Translations under genes and position numbers: made by a program
Notes under the pieces: model-generated
What the model saw: the letters and a program-made list of their open reading frames with translations, nothing else
What the model was told of the DNA's origin: nothing
Database searches by the model: none
DNA from: Rhypophila decipiens
Lineage: Eukaryota; Ascomycota; Sordariomycetes; Sordariales; Naviculisporaceae
Direction of reading: 5' to 3'
DNA: 64,000 nucleotides
NCBI GenBank assembly: GCA_033297075.1
Contig: MU858243.1
Location: 1-64,000, forward strand
Shown here: positions 45,091 through 59,300 of the stretch, piece after piece
Position numbering within the stretch: the first letter of the stretch is position 1
Layout: every line of letters begins with the position of its first letter

Positions 45091-48000
45091 TTTGAGGATT
45101 TGCCCAGGCGGACCTGGGCATTCGAGTTCGGAATCAGAGTCAAGAAAAGACCTCCGTCATGAGATGATATCACGACGTGTTTTCTGCCCTTCTCATCACA
45201 CTCGGGTCAAACGATGAACGGGCCGTTAAGATGGTTACGAAATGCCTACGGCCATGTCGTCGGGAGGGAGAAGGTTCCTTCAATCCAAATCTCTCGGACG
45301 GGGTGGCAATGGACAAATTGGCGGGTTCCGGGCTACGGGTGATGTCGACCCAAACGAGGAAGTTTTGGATGTAGAGTGGTTAATATCGAGCGGTGCTGCA
45401 CCAAGAGATAGGAAGAAAAAGCAAATCAAAGACCACTGCCACGCTAAGACCATGAAGGTAGCTCGTGTACGGGGTACTCGGTAGTGTACGGCGTAATAAT
45501 TCAACGGGTTGCGGAGCCCACCATTTCGGCCAGTACCTCGGAGGCTAAGCTTCAGATTTCCCAGATGTCTTCCCCAGGGAGCCCAGGGACGTTTTTTCTA
45601 CGCTAGCTTTTGAGCCTAATGGTACCTTGTGGGTCAATTCACATGAGATGCCGGCCCAGGGGCGGAAAGGGTGTTCGTGGTGGGGGAAAGGGAGGGTCAG
45701 GGAAGGGGGAAGAGGAGATCCGGGGGACGCCCAGGGCAGGGAGAGGGTTTGCTAGGCTGACGAACACCCCCCCAGACATGGCGTGGGAGGGCCCGAAAGG
45801 GGCAAGATGAGGATCGGTCTGGAGCAGGGATCGCCCTTGCTCAGGCATGCCCACCCCCGGAGAGACGGGACTCACGGGAGTCGGAGCCTGCTCGCTGATT
45901 GGCTGGCCAAGCCAGCCTCCGGTCCAGACATTCTGGCCTTCCCAGTTGGAGCTGGCTCGGTGGGTTCCCCGGAGAAAAAACACTTGCTTGGAAGGGGGTG
46001 GCTGCGTGGCTCGAGACGAGATGGATGAATTGTCCATTCACGCAGTCTGCTGCTGGCAACACAACACTGCAGCGGCCCTAGAGAGACCGATTCCGCATCC
46101 CAAGATCATCAAAATAACCCGCAGTGCATGCACGTTCCATATACTTGGGATCGTACCACAGCTGCTAGGTAATCTCCAGCACAGCTTCCAACCAGTAGTT
46201 TGATGTAAATACCCGTCGAGCATATTCGAAAGACCCGACGAACGATGATGTGTGAGAATCGAGGGAGAGCAGAGGAATGAATGTCTTCTGTAAACGAAGC
46301 CACTCCGCGGGTAAGTGTATAGGGTGCGAGTGTAACGCAAAGAGTACTAGCGTAGACGGTAAATGATTTGCATGCGATCGTTGGTCTGGTGTTACCCAGA
46401 CGCGGATTGAGGTCGGCGACCTGTGTAATGCTCTCCTCAGTGGTCCTCACTGAGCCACCGTCTTGCTTTTGGCCGAACATCCATGGAAACTTCTCCCGTC
46501 TGTTCCTGGCTGACTAGTCTACAAGTGTACTGTCAAACTCTTGCCCTTGGTTGGCTATCGCCTTTTCGTCATGATCTGTCGATGATGCTGCCATTTTGGA
46601 TTCTCGTTCAGTTGTTTGCTGTTTGAGATTCGCGACTGGTAGTGCTCCTCTTTGGGCATAAAGGAGTGCCGTTGCAGCGGATGCCCACTTGGGTTGATTC
46701 CGCCAGTGGAGGAATGTACTGTAGACGTACAGTAGCTTTGGAGAGTGTCAAATTGCTATGCGTAATTTCGACAAGATTTATGCCAACCAAGACGGTACTC
46801 ATTCTCGATGAGCCCTGAAATACCGAGAATCGCAGGCCGAGCTCATCGAGATCGGTAATTGGTGGATTCATGGTGAGGAAAGTGGTCTCAGTGTCGAGTG
46901 CAGGGCTGCCGATATCCCGACCGTGTATCGACAGGTGCATTTCAATATCTGGCATGTGTCTCCGTACCCAGAAGAACGGCTCGCGATATCCCACCACCGT
47001 GTCTGCTTCGACAGTGTGGCTTTTTCTTTCTCTCAATCGCCTCCTCGTCACTTCCGTCCTTGACGATTTCTACCTCAGGGGCATCTTTTTGAAACTGACA
47101 GGAGCTGAACACCACGGTGACATCCAAGGGCCCAGGACATACAGATCGCTCAACCTGCAGATGTAGTAATCTGTACGGGGAGCGACCACTTGGACCAATC
47201 AGAGCGGCCGGGAAGCGAGGATGGCACATGAATGACAACAGATTTCTTGGTCTCTCCCAAAGACGAAAATCGTAAACGGCAGTTCTTTCGCCGCCCAGAG
47301 AGGTTTCTGGTTGAGTTCGGTGTCATGGCAACACACCGACGCTCAGCTACCATGACCCGAGTCTTCGCTTTCGAGAAAGTGGAATACGAAATTGTCATTG
47401 TACGACAGCTAATGCCAGGTTTTCCGAACATGCAATCATGTCTCAGCTCAGAGGTGAACAACGCGAAATGACGAGAACTCGCTGCTGAATACGGGTATGT
47501 CTCCGTTACAGCAGAATTGACGGCCATTGCGGTCAGCCAGACACGGAGGGGAAGGCAATTAAGACGGCCGTCATGTGGTTGGGTTTTGGTGGTGGTGAAC
47601 ACGGGCTGGGACGGATGTGTGTGTCGGCAAAATGTTGTCGTGGAATTTAGCCAGAGTGTTCTCAAACCCCCCCCATATGGCAGAATATATTACCTCTGCC
47701 GTGTCTGGTGCCTCCAACCTGGCCATTCCTAGCCCTCTCTCCTCTCTTTCACCTTCCCTCACAGCGAACTATTAGGCGGGTCGAGGGAGGGCATCCAGAT
47801 GGGCAAATAAATTCTCGCACACAAGTTATCTGCATCATCTGCATCCCTGTAATATGTCCCGCCTACGCGAGTTTTGTCTTTTGCTGGTTGAGGGTTGTGG
47901 TTGGCCAGCATAGACATGTCCATACGTGCAGTACTTGTTGATAGTAGTTCTGCTCCGCAATGAGCAAGATGGAAAGGAGAAAAAGCAGGCCATCTTTCTT

Positions 48001-50519
48001 GCGAGAAGCTTTTACCCCAGAATCCATTCCCCGGCACTGGGAGTTCAGGCGCATGGCATGCCACTGGCAAGCGAAATGCCCGTCTTTCCTGGATGAAGCT
48101 GAGTGATCATGAGACTCTCCAAGACAGAGTAGAGGATCAAGGAATATACCGCGCCATCGTCATGCTCGACGTCGACGTCCATCGGAAATAAAGGCCCAGG
48201 GGCGATGTGGCTTGACTTGGCTCTGCTCAGATCTTGATCACATATTTCGTAATCCGGACTTGGCGGGACGCGGAGACGGCCAGGAACTTTTTCCCACACC
48301 ATATCATGTCGACCTCGCCGTAGATATAGTGGGTGGTGTGGCTGTGGGGTGAGAGGTTTGGATGTGGCAGAAAGCATGCTGGAGGCACGACTCCTTATGC
48401 TGTCCAGTAACCTGCCATGCTGGCCTGGAGTACGGGTCACGGATAGCGGTACCGCCAACAGGAGGATGTCGTCCTGGGGTTCCAATGTGCGCCGAAAATC
48501 CGTCTGATGATGGTTGATAACACGGAACAGTTGCGGGCTGGCCAGCGGCATCGAGATAATCCCACGTGCTGTATCACCCGGAGCAGTGCTGAGGAGATCG
48601 GACCTTGCTTGACAGGTAATAATACCGTATAAGGTAGTGATTCCGTGACCATGTGGCCGTTCTCTGGGAAGCAGTATCCGTATGCTGCTGGAAAACAATC
48701 GACCGAAGCAGCAGAAGTCTGGGACAACGAGATAAGCAATGTCCAGCCACTTTGTTCGAGTGCCCATGGATGCTACACGTGCACTGGCCGGAACGGACCT
48801 AGTCCTAGGCTGGGCGTCGGCTCGCCTCAGTACGAAATGCTGCTGCCTCTTGTGGTGTTAGCGTCGTGTTACGATTCATTTGTCCTGATATTAACGGGCG
48901 GCCTTCTGATAATGAATTGCCGGCTGAGTGGATTCTTTTTCGGAGGTCGAGGACAAAAAGTCAGGCCAAAGGTAACCAAAGAGGGGGGCAATTCTCGCTA
49001 CCTTATTCCTGTGTAGTATTTGGTCGAATACGGAATCCCTCTGCCAATCCTTTTCTGTAGGGGCAAGGTTGACTGTATGAATGTATCGTACTGTATCAGA
49101 CAGACATCCAACCCAATCGCATCACTGCGGAATACAGGGCAGGGAGTCTCATATTTCTTTGTTTGGGATTGGTGAGAGTCTAGAGCTGGGTCTGAGAGAC
49201 AGGCGAAGAGTTGGTGAGAATGTGTTCCATTTTTTGTGAGCCACCTACCTCACACCTGCCACAATTTGGCCACTCCGTACACACCTTTGATATCCCAAAC
49301 CTCAATGCACCTTCCTCGATCACCTTTTACACATAAAAACTTGACATGAACAACTGGGGAAGGCGGGACACTGCCCTTGAAAATGAATGGCCTAGATCCA
49401 TCCATCTGCCCATCTCCATTTCCTGTTGAAGGGTCGTGTATCCGTACTGTACATAGGAGATAGGTACAGTACAGCTTACACATATTCCACTTGTACCAAG
49501 CGCGGACGAGGCCGAAACGGTGTCGGTAAATACGGAACCCACTTAATGACACGCTTCCAAACTGAAAGTGCCAATGGCTCTCGCCTCGACTTTGACCCCG
49601 TTTGGAGAGCCGGCAAGGAAGGCATGGACTCATGGAAATCGAAGCACCAGTGACCAGACCACCACACCGGAATGCTGATCTCTCGTCCTCTAAAAAAGTC
49701 TAAACAGCCTGTGTTCGTCCCACAGTAGCCGACCCATCCCCCGGGTCCCGTTTGGGAGAAGCTAGAAGTTCTGGCCTGCCCCTAATGTCGAGACTACTAG
49801 ACCCGTAACGACAATCGTTATTCATCCATACCCGCTCGGTACCGTCTGCTCGTGCTCGTTCCCATTCGCTGGTCCAGTAGTCTCCACCTAAATCGCCTGG
49901 CCCTACAGTTTCTGCACGGTGCGCTGGAGGAGCAATCGCCCCATCGGGCCCTGCAAGGACGGTCCTGGCACTGTTCCAGCCAAGGTCGTTCAAGCTGGAA
50001 GGGAATGTCGCATTCTCTTCCCCTCAGATTAAATGCTCGATATTCTACCCGACTATCCACAGCATCCCGCTCTGGGTGAGAAACGATAGAGAGAAGGAGA
50101 GAGATCGTCGGTTTTCGGTGGTTGCTGATGTTGTTCCCAGCTTGCTGATCTCCCCCCCAGCGCCATGCACCTTCACCCTACCAGTATCACTATCTTTTGG
50201 ATATTGGAGTTTTGACACAACCAATCTGCTGGGTTCACTTTTGCCCTACTCACATCTCCCTACGCTGGACTGGACGCTCTCGTCCCTTGACAGACGGGAT
50301 CGGTACATGTGACCACGACAACATTTTCCTGCTGCTCTCCTACCTGCCATTCCTCGTCTGCAGCATCTCATGGAACACCGAGACGGCCTCGCCCATGTCT
50401 TAGGACCACTCCTCTGGTGACAACTGCACTCCGTCCTCGCTGCGCCCTGTCGCCATCCATAAACCCGTCGTCCGTCGTCGTTCCTCTCGACGCCAGACCG
50501 GGCTCAGGGCGCTGCAAAA
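45091..50519. other. long divergent intergenic region
   Basis: About 5.4 kb without a confident gene. The stretch 46608-48767 has several medium-length minus-strand frames that might be remains of one gene (see next entry). The last 400 bases before 50520 are C/T-rich leader sequence of the protease-like gene. Confidence 0.45.
46608..48767 (-). pseudogene. possible decayed or multi-exon gene, unrecognised
   Basis: Minus-strand frames at 48767-48045, 47665-47150, 47238-46942 and 47051-46608 follow one another in different phases. Protein-like pieces include VVIHVPSSLPG, QFQKDAPEVEIVKDGSDEE, DIEMHLSIHGRDIG and LDELGLRFSVFQG. Neighbouring frames overlap with shifts rather than meeting at clear GT-AG introns, which suggests frameshift decay more than splicing. 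I do not recognise a family with confidence. It may equally be non-coding. Confidence 0.22.
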
Positions 50520-53354
50520 ATGCGACTGCCCTACCGACTGGCCGCCGTTGTCTGTGACATTGTGCTCCTGTTCGCTCCCCGTGTCGCCGCCGCCGTGTCT
50601 GGCTCATCCGAAGCACTCTGGATCCAGCCCTCAACGACATGGTACGTCTTCTTTTGCTTTGCCGCCTCTGTTTTCTAGCACATATTCTTACTCGTCTCTC
50701 AGGTATGGAATCGATGGCACATGGTCGAATTTCGGCTTCGCTGCCGGATCTCCTGGTCAGGTAGTATATCTGAGTGTAGCCACCGCTCTGTCCGAGATAT
50801 GGGTCGTCGACTTCGGCGGCTGTCCTCCAAGTAAGTAGCCTGTCCTTGAGGCCCGGAGGGATTCGGCTTGGCCCCGACAGGCAGGCCTTTGCTGACGGTC
50901 ATTGTAGTTCAACTGTGTACAAATGCGCGAGGTGGTGTATTCGATCTCGGCACGTCTAAAACATGGCAAGATTTGGGACCATGGCAGCTGGGAATGAACC
51001 ATACCGGCATGGAAGGTAACGGGCGATATGGCTTCGAGACCATCGGCTTCGTCAACACAGTTTCCCAGGACGTCACTTCGGTCGACGGTGCGCTCGTCGC
51101 GGCTGTCAATGACACCAATTACTACCAGGGCTTTATTGGTGTCGGCGTGACACAGGGCAGGTTCGGCAGCAATATCACCAATCCCTTCATCTCGCAGCTG
51201 TCCGAAAACTATGGTTATATTCCGAGCCACAGTTATGGGTACACGGCAGGTGCCTACTATCGTGATGTTGGATCGAATAATGGCACCTTTGCCTCTCTGA
51301 CCCTAGGAGGTTATGACAAGCTGCGATTCGTCCCCCACGAGACGCAGTTCGCCCTCGATCCGGAAACGCGCCTCCCGAAAGTTCGCCTTCGTGGAGTGAC
51401 TGCTCGCGTATCGTCATTGGACAAAGCTCCAGGGAATTGGACATCTACTTCTCAGACGTTGGTGGAGATGAGCGATTCTATTGTCGCCCTCATCGACTCA
51501 TCCACCCCATATTTGTGGCTACCGGAGGAAGTATGCGACCGATTTGCAAGCGCGCTGAATTTGACTTGGAGAGAGGATTTAGGACTATATGTCTTTCCCG
51601 AAGGATCTCACTACATGGACTTCCAGAGCGACCAGGCACTCTCATTTACCTTTTCCGTGTCCAGCTACGACAATACAGACAACTTTGGACGCCCTCTCGA
51701 CCTCCCTGGAGTGATCAACATTACCCTTCCGTCAGCCGCCTTTGCACACCTTCTTCGGTACCCATTCAAGAATGTCATCCAATGGGGAGACTCTAGCATA
51801 CCGTACTTCCCGCTGAAGCGATCGTCACCCCAAGTGAACGGCAACCAATTCATCATTGGGCGCGCCTTCATGCAAGAGGCCTATATCATCACCAACTACG
51901 ACCGTGGCCAGTTTTCGCTGCATCAAGCGCTGTTTCCCGAGAACTCGGCAACTAATTACACACTCCAGGCCATCGAGAGACCACCCGACAGCCCGTATCC
52001 AGCTTATGTCCCGAACGGTTCTAGTGACGGCGGCCTAACCCCCGCGAAAACCGCCGGCATCGTGTTGAGCGCATTTGCATGTGGCAGCGTTATTGGTGCT
52101 ATTCTGTGGTTTTGTTGCAGGAAGAGACTACGGTCCAAGAAGGGCAAGAACGAGCAGACAGAGGAGGCCAAAGAAGAAGCAAGATCTGATGAAGACGACT
52201 TGCCCCAGAGTCCTGTGAAGCGCATGTTCACCATCATCATTGGAAAGAAGAAATCGAAGAAGACATTGAAGGTCGAGGAACAGAGGACGATAGCGACCGA
52301 GCCAGTCGAAGTAGGCGCCGATGGAGAGCATCAAGTGTTCGAGCTGCCAGTGCCTCTCGAGCCCGTCGAGCTCGATAGCCACGACATCGGGGATGATGAT
52401 GATACAGAGCTCGGACATAGCGACTCGAATGGCCTTAGCGAGTATGAGATCACGCGACGAAAACTCGATAGACAGCTACAGGGTCCCGTCCCGACTTACT
52501 CCCCGCCAGCCGTGCCAATAACGGTTGATCATGTCAAGTCGATGCAAGATGTGAGCGCTGTCGCCCATTACCGCCCTACCGACGAGCCGTCTCCGGCATC
52601 ATCGCCGACATACGCCAATACCAACTCACTTCCCGATTCTCTCCCTTCCCCCCTATCACCTCACCCGGACTGGGGGACTCGACATTTTGACTTGCCGTCG
52701 CCAATGACGGTTGCTCCTCCTGTCGTCTTCCACCCACACCGTGCTACTAGCACTTCCGACTTAAACTCTAGCTACTCGCCTATTTCGCCCCACTCATCAT
52801 CGCAGTTCCCCCAGACATATGCCCCCTCTTCAGTCAGTCGATCTGACTCGAATAACGTATCACCGACATCTCCAGCGGGGTCAGTTGGGTCTTTCAGAGC
52901 TCCGAGACAAACGTCACCGGCGTATCAGCGCACTCCCATTGACCCGACAAGGGTAGTATGCCTGGGTCCTTTACCGGAAAATGTCGAGCTCCCATCACAA
53001 CGGGCTCCGATACCGCGAATATTCGCACCAGATGGTCGAATGGTGAATCCGAATCTCCCTGTTGTGCAGCCTCGGGATCAGCCTCCGTCCCCTGGTTCTC
53101 TCAAGCATTCAAAGTCGAACGGCCGTGGCTCGAACGACACGCTAGGAAGTAACTTTACGGTGGAGGAAGAGAATCGCCTACAAGGGGACGGAATCCCCAG
53201 TCCTCGTGTCAGGCCATCTCGGAGAACGGATGACGATCACGATTTCCCACGCAGTCCGCACAGTATGGAGCGGATAGAGGCAGGCTCGGAATTGGTACAC
53301 GTGCCCCAAGTCGCCGAAAAACGATATAGCTGGGAAGAACACGATGACAGGTGA
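50520..53354 (+). CDS. membrane-anchored aspartic-protease-like protein, altered active site
   Basis: Three exons (50520-50641, 50703-50830, 50908-53354) encode 898 aa. A signal peptide (RLAAVVCDIVLLFAPRVAAA) leads into an A1 pepsin-like domain: WYGIDGTWSNFGFAAGSPGQ, WVVDFGGC, RYGFETIGFVN, GFIGVGV, then NQFIIGRAFMQEAYIITNYD at the end. The two catalytic motifs, normally DTG, read DFG (Asp about residue 77) and DSS (about residue 279). A single transmembrane helix (AGIVLSAFACGSVIGAILWF, residues about 464-487) is followed by a basic stop and a 410-residue cytosolic tail rich in Ser/Pro with KK/KKSKK clusters. Extracellular N-glycosylation sites are frequent. Receptor or sensor function is a possibility raised by this layout; I know no assigned role. 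Both aspartates remain, so weak activity is not excluded. Confidence 0.85.
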
Positions 53355-54140
53355 CCACACGCCAAGCAGCCAGCAGCTCGCTGATGCTTGAACGAATCCA
53401 CTACCTACTCTCGCTCCATTCCACCTTTTCTCCATCTTTTTTTTTATATTCTGATTTTAATCTGGCTCGTATACACATATACCTGGGGCGCGAGTTGCGG
53501 TGTTTTGGGGTTCTCCTTGCGGGGTTTTATACCAGGGACGATTTAAAAACTGGTCGTCAACTCTCGTTTTGAATTACGGTTTTGGGTAATGGGTACTACA
53601 GGACTTTTTGGCGAAGGCGTTTCGGATTTCAGTGCCTCAAGGTTGGCTGGGCAGGCATTTGTTTATCATTATTTTTCTTTGGTGGCTGGAAACCTACCTA
53701 GGCAAACGGCATGATCACTTGAGGCGAGGCAACGGAAGATAAAAGAAAGGGACTCCTTTTTGGATATTTTTTGCTATGGAGGGAAACCTATGGAAACCCA
53801 ACACAGCTCCTGCCTGGATTTAAATTGCAGATCCAGATAGCTGCGGCAAAACATGTCATTGTTGCCCACGGAGTGAGTTGGCAGATGTCAGAGTACTTGG
53901 TCACAGTATGTTACATATACCAATATATATCACCTGCCTACAAATTACTTCAACCGTATTTTTACCTCCCACCGCAAGATGAGTATTCAGGTAGGTTTGA
54001 TAAAGTTATTTACAAAGAGTTGGCGCACGGACAAGATAGAACAACTGTGATTTAATATTCCACAAAAGCCGAGTAACAAGATCTTTATGCGCGTCGTGAC
54101 AGAAGAATGTTATCCATCATTATCCCCCAAGTAAGTACAT
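53355..54140. other. convergent 3' region
   Basis: About 0.8 kb between the protease-like gene and TAH18, which face each other. T-rich runs follow the stop at 53354. No further gene is supported. Confidence 0.5.
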
Positions 54141-56316
54141 TCACCAAACCTCCTGCCAATAAACCACCTTGTCACTATTATTAACCCACGCCCTCGCCTC
54201 CTCCTTCCCAGGGACGAGGTTATACTCGACCAAGACATCCTCAAACGCCGACCGCACACGTTCAGGCATCCTCCCGGCATTTCCACAAACACAAATAACA
54301 GGGGCCACATTACCCATCAACAAGCGCGAAACCTCATACCCATGCTTCTTGATCTGATGCTGGACGTAATTCTTGCCTTGCTCAACAATTTCAAGCATAT
54401 CCGTGGGAATACGATCCGTCGTCTCTGACTCCACACCAGGAGGGAGGAGAGGCTTTACCTGCGTGGGATTCTCGTCCCGTGAAAAGGCAGGGATTACGCG
54501 CACGTTGTCACCCCAGTATACTGCCTCGTCGTCTCGGGATGATGGCTGTTTGCTGCTGCTGCTGCTATGCTCCTTCTCAAACAAGAAATCTGCCTTTTCG
54601 TTGCGGCATCCAAAGAATACTAGTACCGGTGCTTTGATTCCCGCCGCCTTGCGGTCGTTGATTAGGGCTCGGATGGGCGCTATACCCGTTCCTGTTGCCA
54701 CGGCTATCAGAGGTCTCCCTTGCCGCTTTGTTTCGGGTCCTACCAGCATGTTTTCGGGTCGAAGGGTAGGACTTGTAGGCGGGTTGATGGATATCTTGAT
54801 TGTTGTGCCGGCCTTCAAGTGTTTGAGATAGCGGGAGCATAAACCCTCCCTTGGTTTGCGGATGATAGTCTTGTACTCCACCAACGCGGCGGTGAGCTCT
54901 ACCTTGAATTGCCCGTCTTCTTTGAACGTAGGCGGGACTGAAGTGGCGCCGTTGCAAATGCTAAACTCTCGCCCGCGGATGACGGGGAACATTTCCAGGG
55001 CATATCGCAAGGGGATCTTGACGCTGGGAAAGTCCCTCAGGACTTCGAGGGTTGTACGCCTCGGACGCGAGGTATAGTCGTAGAATTCTTGTTGGTTGCC
55101 GGGTTTGGTAAACTCTAGGAGCCGCTCCTTTTCATTCTCGTTGGTGGCAAAGTGGGACATTTGTCTTAGGAAGGATCGTTTAGGGACGGCGGTGATGTCA
55201 AAGTTGTGGGTGAGTAGATCTCGAAGGACCGATTGGCAGGTGGTCAGGGGATAAAGTTTCTTGGGCAAGGTTGAGCGGTTACGGTCGAATTGTCGGTCCG
55301 CGAGGGAGTCCCAGCCCATCATGTCGATCAAGGTCTGAACATCTTGAGGAAAGTTCTTGGGATAGATGACGGCTGTTGCTCCGGCTAGGAATGGGAGCAT
55401 CTTGTGTAGGTAGACGTCTTTCTTTTCGGCCTGTACTGAGAGTTGGATGTGGCGGACATCTTGCCAATGTGATATCGGAGTTACACGTGTATTGGAATTG
55501 ACCAGAGCGGTGAGAGAATTGGGGATGTCGAGCAACTCTGTTGGTGGGTACGGCTCCGGTTGTAGAGAATCTGAGCTAGGCGTAGGTAAAACGTTGCCCA
55601 TCTCAAATTCGATGTGATATTTGGGAGGAAGAGGGATATCATCTGCAATTGGCTGAAGATTTCCAGGAAGAGGATAGTCTGTAACCAAGTGTTCTCTCAA
55701 CTCTTGTGACCAAGGCAGGTAGGCGCTGTCGATTCCGTTATCATGTCGTTCATCACCTTCCCCCGGCCTGAAGAACTCTGTGGCGCCCAACTGCTTGAGC
55801 CTCGCTCGCAGCTTCCTTGCTGCGGCGTTGACACTACCATCGAAGAACGAGTGGGTCAGTACGACGATTTCCTAGATACAGGGAAAGAACGAGCCTATGA
55901 ACTCCTTACTTGGGGTACGAGCTGTCGCCGAGCCCAAATATGGTGAACTTCAAGGCACCAAGGCAGTTGGTATTGTTGAGCCTGGTACGTCTCAAGTTTG
56001 TCCAGAACTTTGCTGTGTTTCGAGGTAGATCACCTTGCCCAGTTGTCGACGTGACAAATATGGCAAGTCGATATCTGATCAACTCGGCCTGGGTACGGTT
56101 ATGGTCAGCCAGCGGACTGCTTGCTGCTTGTTGGGCTGGAATTTTTCATACCAGCTTTATCTCATCCATCTCATCGCAAACTGTCTTGAAATGCAACCTC
56201 CTTGTCATCTTGGAAAGTTCAAGTGCAATATCCTCTGCGTTGCCAGTCTCGGAGCCATATAGGACAATGATATCCCTGCCCTCGATCACCGTGGGCTCAA
56301 CCACATTTTGTTCCAT
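54141..56316 (-). CDS. tah18: diflavin reductase Tah18 (NDOR1)
   Basis: Three exons (56316-56152, 56088-55910, 55833-54141) encode 678 aa. The flavodoxin domain begins with the FMN loop IIVLYGSETGNAEDIA near residue 14 and includes FVTSTTGQGDLPRN and FTIFGLGDSSYP. A connecting/FAD domain carries RGREFSICNG, and the NADPH domain carries ATGTGIAPIRALINDR and VICVCGNAGRMP, ending in the aromatic VVYWQEVW. Tah18 passes electrons from NADPH to Dre2 at the start of cytosolic iron-sulfur protein assembly. Introns have GTATGA and GTAAGG donors. The third-exon acceptor (GGTAG, joining YPNVNAAARKL) was chosen because the earlier AG leads to a stop within a few codons. A basic or low-complexity insert after the NADPH loop (SSSSSKQPSSRDD) lengthens the protein slightly. 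Confidence 0.93.
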
Positions 56317-59300
56317 GACTAGATTGGCTCAGCCAGGCCGACTGATTCTCACTTTATTTTACCCACAAGAAACAAGCCCCTTGGACAACTCGAACCTGGG
56401 GTATTGAGAGGAAGTGTGAGAATGAGTCTTTTCCCTACGAGACAACGATATGGTCCAATGGAGGGGGTGTATTTTCTGGTACACTGTATGGTGTATGCGC
56501 CAAAAGAGGTATTTTGACTGCCAAGAAGCTCCAGTAAATACATGGACTGCGCGTCACATGACTGTTCCACCATCGAAAGCTTAAAGGCAGTCCATCTTTT
56601 CAGGGTGTATCCGTACAGTGCACAATTGGGATATTCTACGAGACAATAGGTTCTGCTCCTTCAGTGCTGTAGAGGAGGCGAGCCAAGTAGGAAAACAGTG
56701 TAGTGGATAAAGAATTGAATTGGGTTCTGACCCGGAGTAAGAGCGGAACTGCATGACTGTGGAGTGGCGGATCGAAGGCCGAGAAACAGGGGCGGACCTC
56801 CGATCTAACGGTCGCCAAGACGGCCCCGCTCAAGACCCTGAGCGGACCGAGCACCTCATCGCGGATTCCCGACTGACCCAATGTGTACCGTCTACGTTAG
56901 TAACACCCAATGACTTGGTGTCAAGCTTTAGGGAAACTGTCAGAGGAGAATCTTAACGTCCTGTCATGAAGGGTGGATATGGCGTCGCCGTTTGCGTTGA
57001 CAGTGATAGCCCCGGGGCTTCATGGCCGTACCTGCCTAGCTTGGTAACTCCCGTCTTTTCTACTCCCATGCCACCATAACTCAAGGCCAATAACTCAAGG
57101 CCAAGCATTTCGGTCCAGGTGATCCGAATACCATCAGACAATCACCCAAGGTATCGCGCATGATTGACGTTCTAAGATCTAAATTGCCCAATCTCAGGGA
57201 CGGCCAACATGCCAACATCACTCATACCTTCGCGGGGTAGTTTATTTTCCACCAACGCCAGATTGAAGGCTGGTGCATAACGAAGACCCCAGCTACCACC
57301 ACTACGGAGCAACGCTGGGCTAATTTATGTTCATGGTGTGGTTTCGGGCAGCATTTGTATCCACAGAGATGGTGGATTGTTCGTGGAGAATCAGCCGTGA
57401 ATAGGACCGTCTCAAACATGCTGGCAACTTGGTTAAAACGTCCCATGCTGTGTTTGTTTCTTTACACTACACGTATTATTCTCCGGCTTTGGTGATGCTC
57501 GGAAGAGTTATAGGAACGAGAATTTTGTACGGAGACGGAGATTACACTAGATTGCGATTTGATAACACGGACAGGGTCGCAATTTTCACACAACCACAAT
57601 TTCGGGCCAGCCAAGACCTTCTCCTTTTTTACCCCAGCTTGTTTTGAGCTGGGGCCTTTTGCTAGACTCACTGGGCAACAGACACCGGCTTGATGGACAA
57701 GGATTCCTGCACTCAGCGGTGAAGGCGTGGAACCATCTAGAAACAATTGCGGATTTGGATTTTGGTGAACTCAACTGGCACAGTCAAGAGGAGAACGAGT
57801 GAGGGAGAGCTGAGAGAAAATCACAGTATCTTGGAACTTCCATGTTGGATTGGCTGAAATTAGTGGCTGGTTGTCGTGCGCTTTTCTAAAAGCGGAAACC
57901 CTCGACTGAGCCCCTTTTCTCGACGGTTACCAGTAACAACTCAGTTGCTTTGAAGTCTCGACTTCAACGGCAACGTTGTACCTAAGCCTCAACGACCCCC
58001 CGAGCCTTACTCCACGGGTAAGAGCCAACTTGTCTGTCACTGTCGTCATCTTTAAACAAGCGGAACATCGCGAGACCGTCCAAAGACAGCATGTCTGCCA
58101 TCGTGTTCTTACCGCTGGGTTGTGGTTAGGACTAGGTCCTGGATAGATATCGCTGGCAACATAGGCTGCACAACGACATCCGTAGTGTTTTCCCTCACTC
58201 ATGTCAATCGTGCAGGTTTAGGAAAGTGGCTTTCTTACCCCATATGTAAGTTTCGAAACAATGATCAAAGTGGCGCCGGAGAGGAACTCTGTTATGTCTT
58301 TCGAATCGAGAGGGAAGGAGCGCATTTATGCCAGGATACGGGATTATTACCCTTTGACGGAGCTCTTTCACATTGGGCAAACCTCGAAGGGCCAGCAATT
58401 GCCTTTTGCAACCAGCAACATACTCCAGACAAGTGAAGGAGCTCACAACGAGGAGTTCTTACCACAGTGCGGAAGGAGGACCCCCAGACCGAAAGGCTAG
58501 AACACTGGGGACACCACAACGGGTCGCCCCAATGAGCAAGTCATTGACGAAACTCTAACCTCGATCGATTCGCGATCAAACTATGACTGGCTGGCATCTG
58601 CCGAGTTGGGCTTAAACAATCAAGAAGATCACGAGGAACTTGCGCTGGATGGCCCGTGATCAGATTGCTGGCAGGCTGCTTCCCGTTGTGCAACCAAAGA
58701 TAAGATGATGATGATGATTGATGCTATCGCGCATTATCGGACGCTGATCAGTTAGTAAGAAATCGTTATTGCTTCAATCTTTTTGCTTGTAAACCCCGTA
58801 AAAAAAAACGTCGTGATTGTTGCAATCCGTCAGGGCAATACCTAACAGAGCAAAGGTTAAGGTTTAGGTAACAGACTTCGCAGACAGCCCCTGCCTTGCC
58901 ACTTTGGTTTGAACTTCCCCTGCAACAATCAAGGCCCCATTGGCCCCAGCCAGCCCCTGTCAGGCAGGAGGTACGTACCCTGCTTGCCGCCACGCCTTCC
59001 TTTCGCTTAATTCCCCGAACGGACAGCAAAAAAAAATATATTTGAATTTAGACCGCGCCGACTCATCTTCTCTCCCCTTCTTCTCTCCACGTCAACCATC
59101 AAATTCGATCACAGCTTGTCAACCCACCAACGATTCACCCCTCTCAAGACCTCTAGGGCACGTAGCTACCCTTCAAGACTCCCCCTCAACCCAGAGTTCA
59201 ATTATTTATTTCACTCGTCTGAACGTCGCCGTCTTTTCCTGACGCTTCCCTGCTCCTCGACGAGTCAAACAACATCACGTCACTTTGTCACCTCACACCG

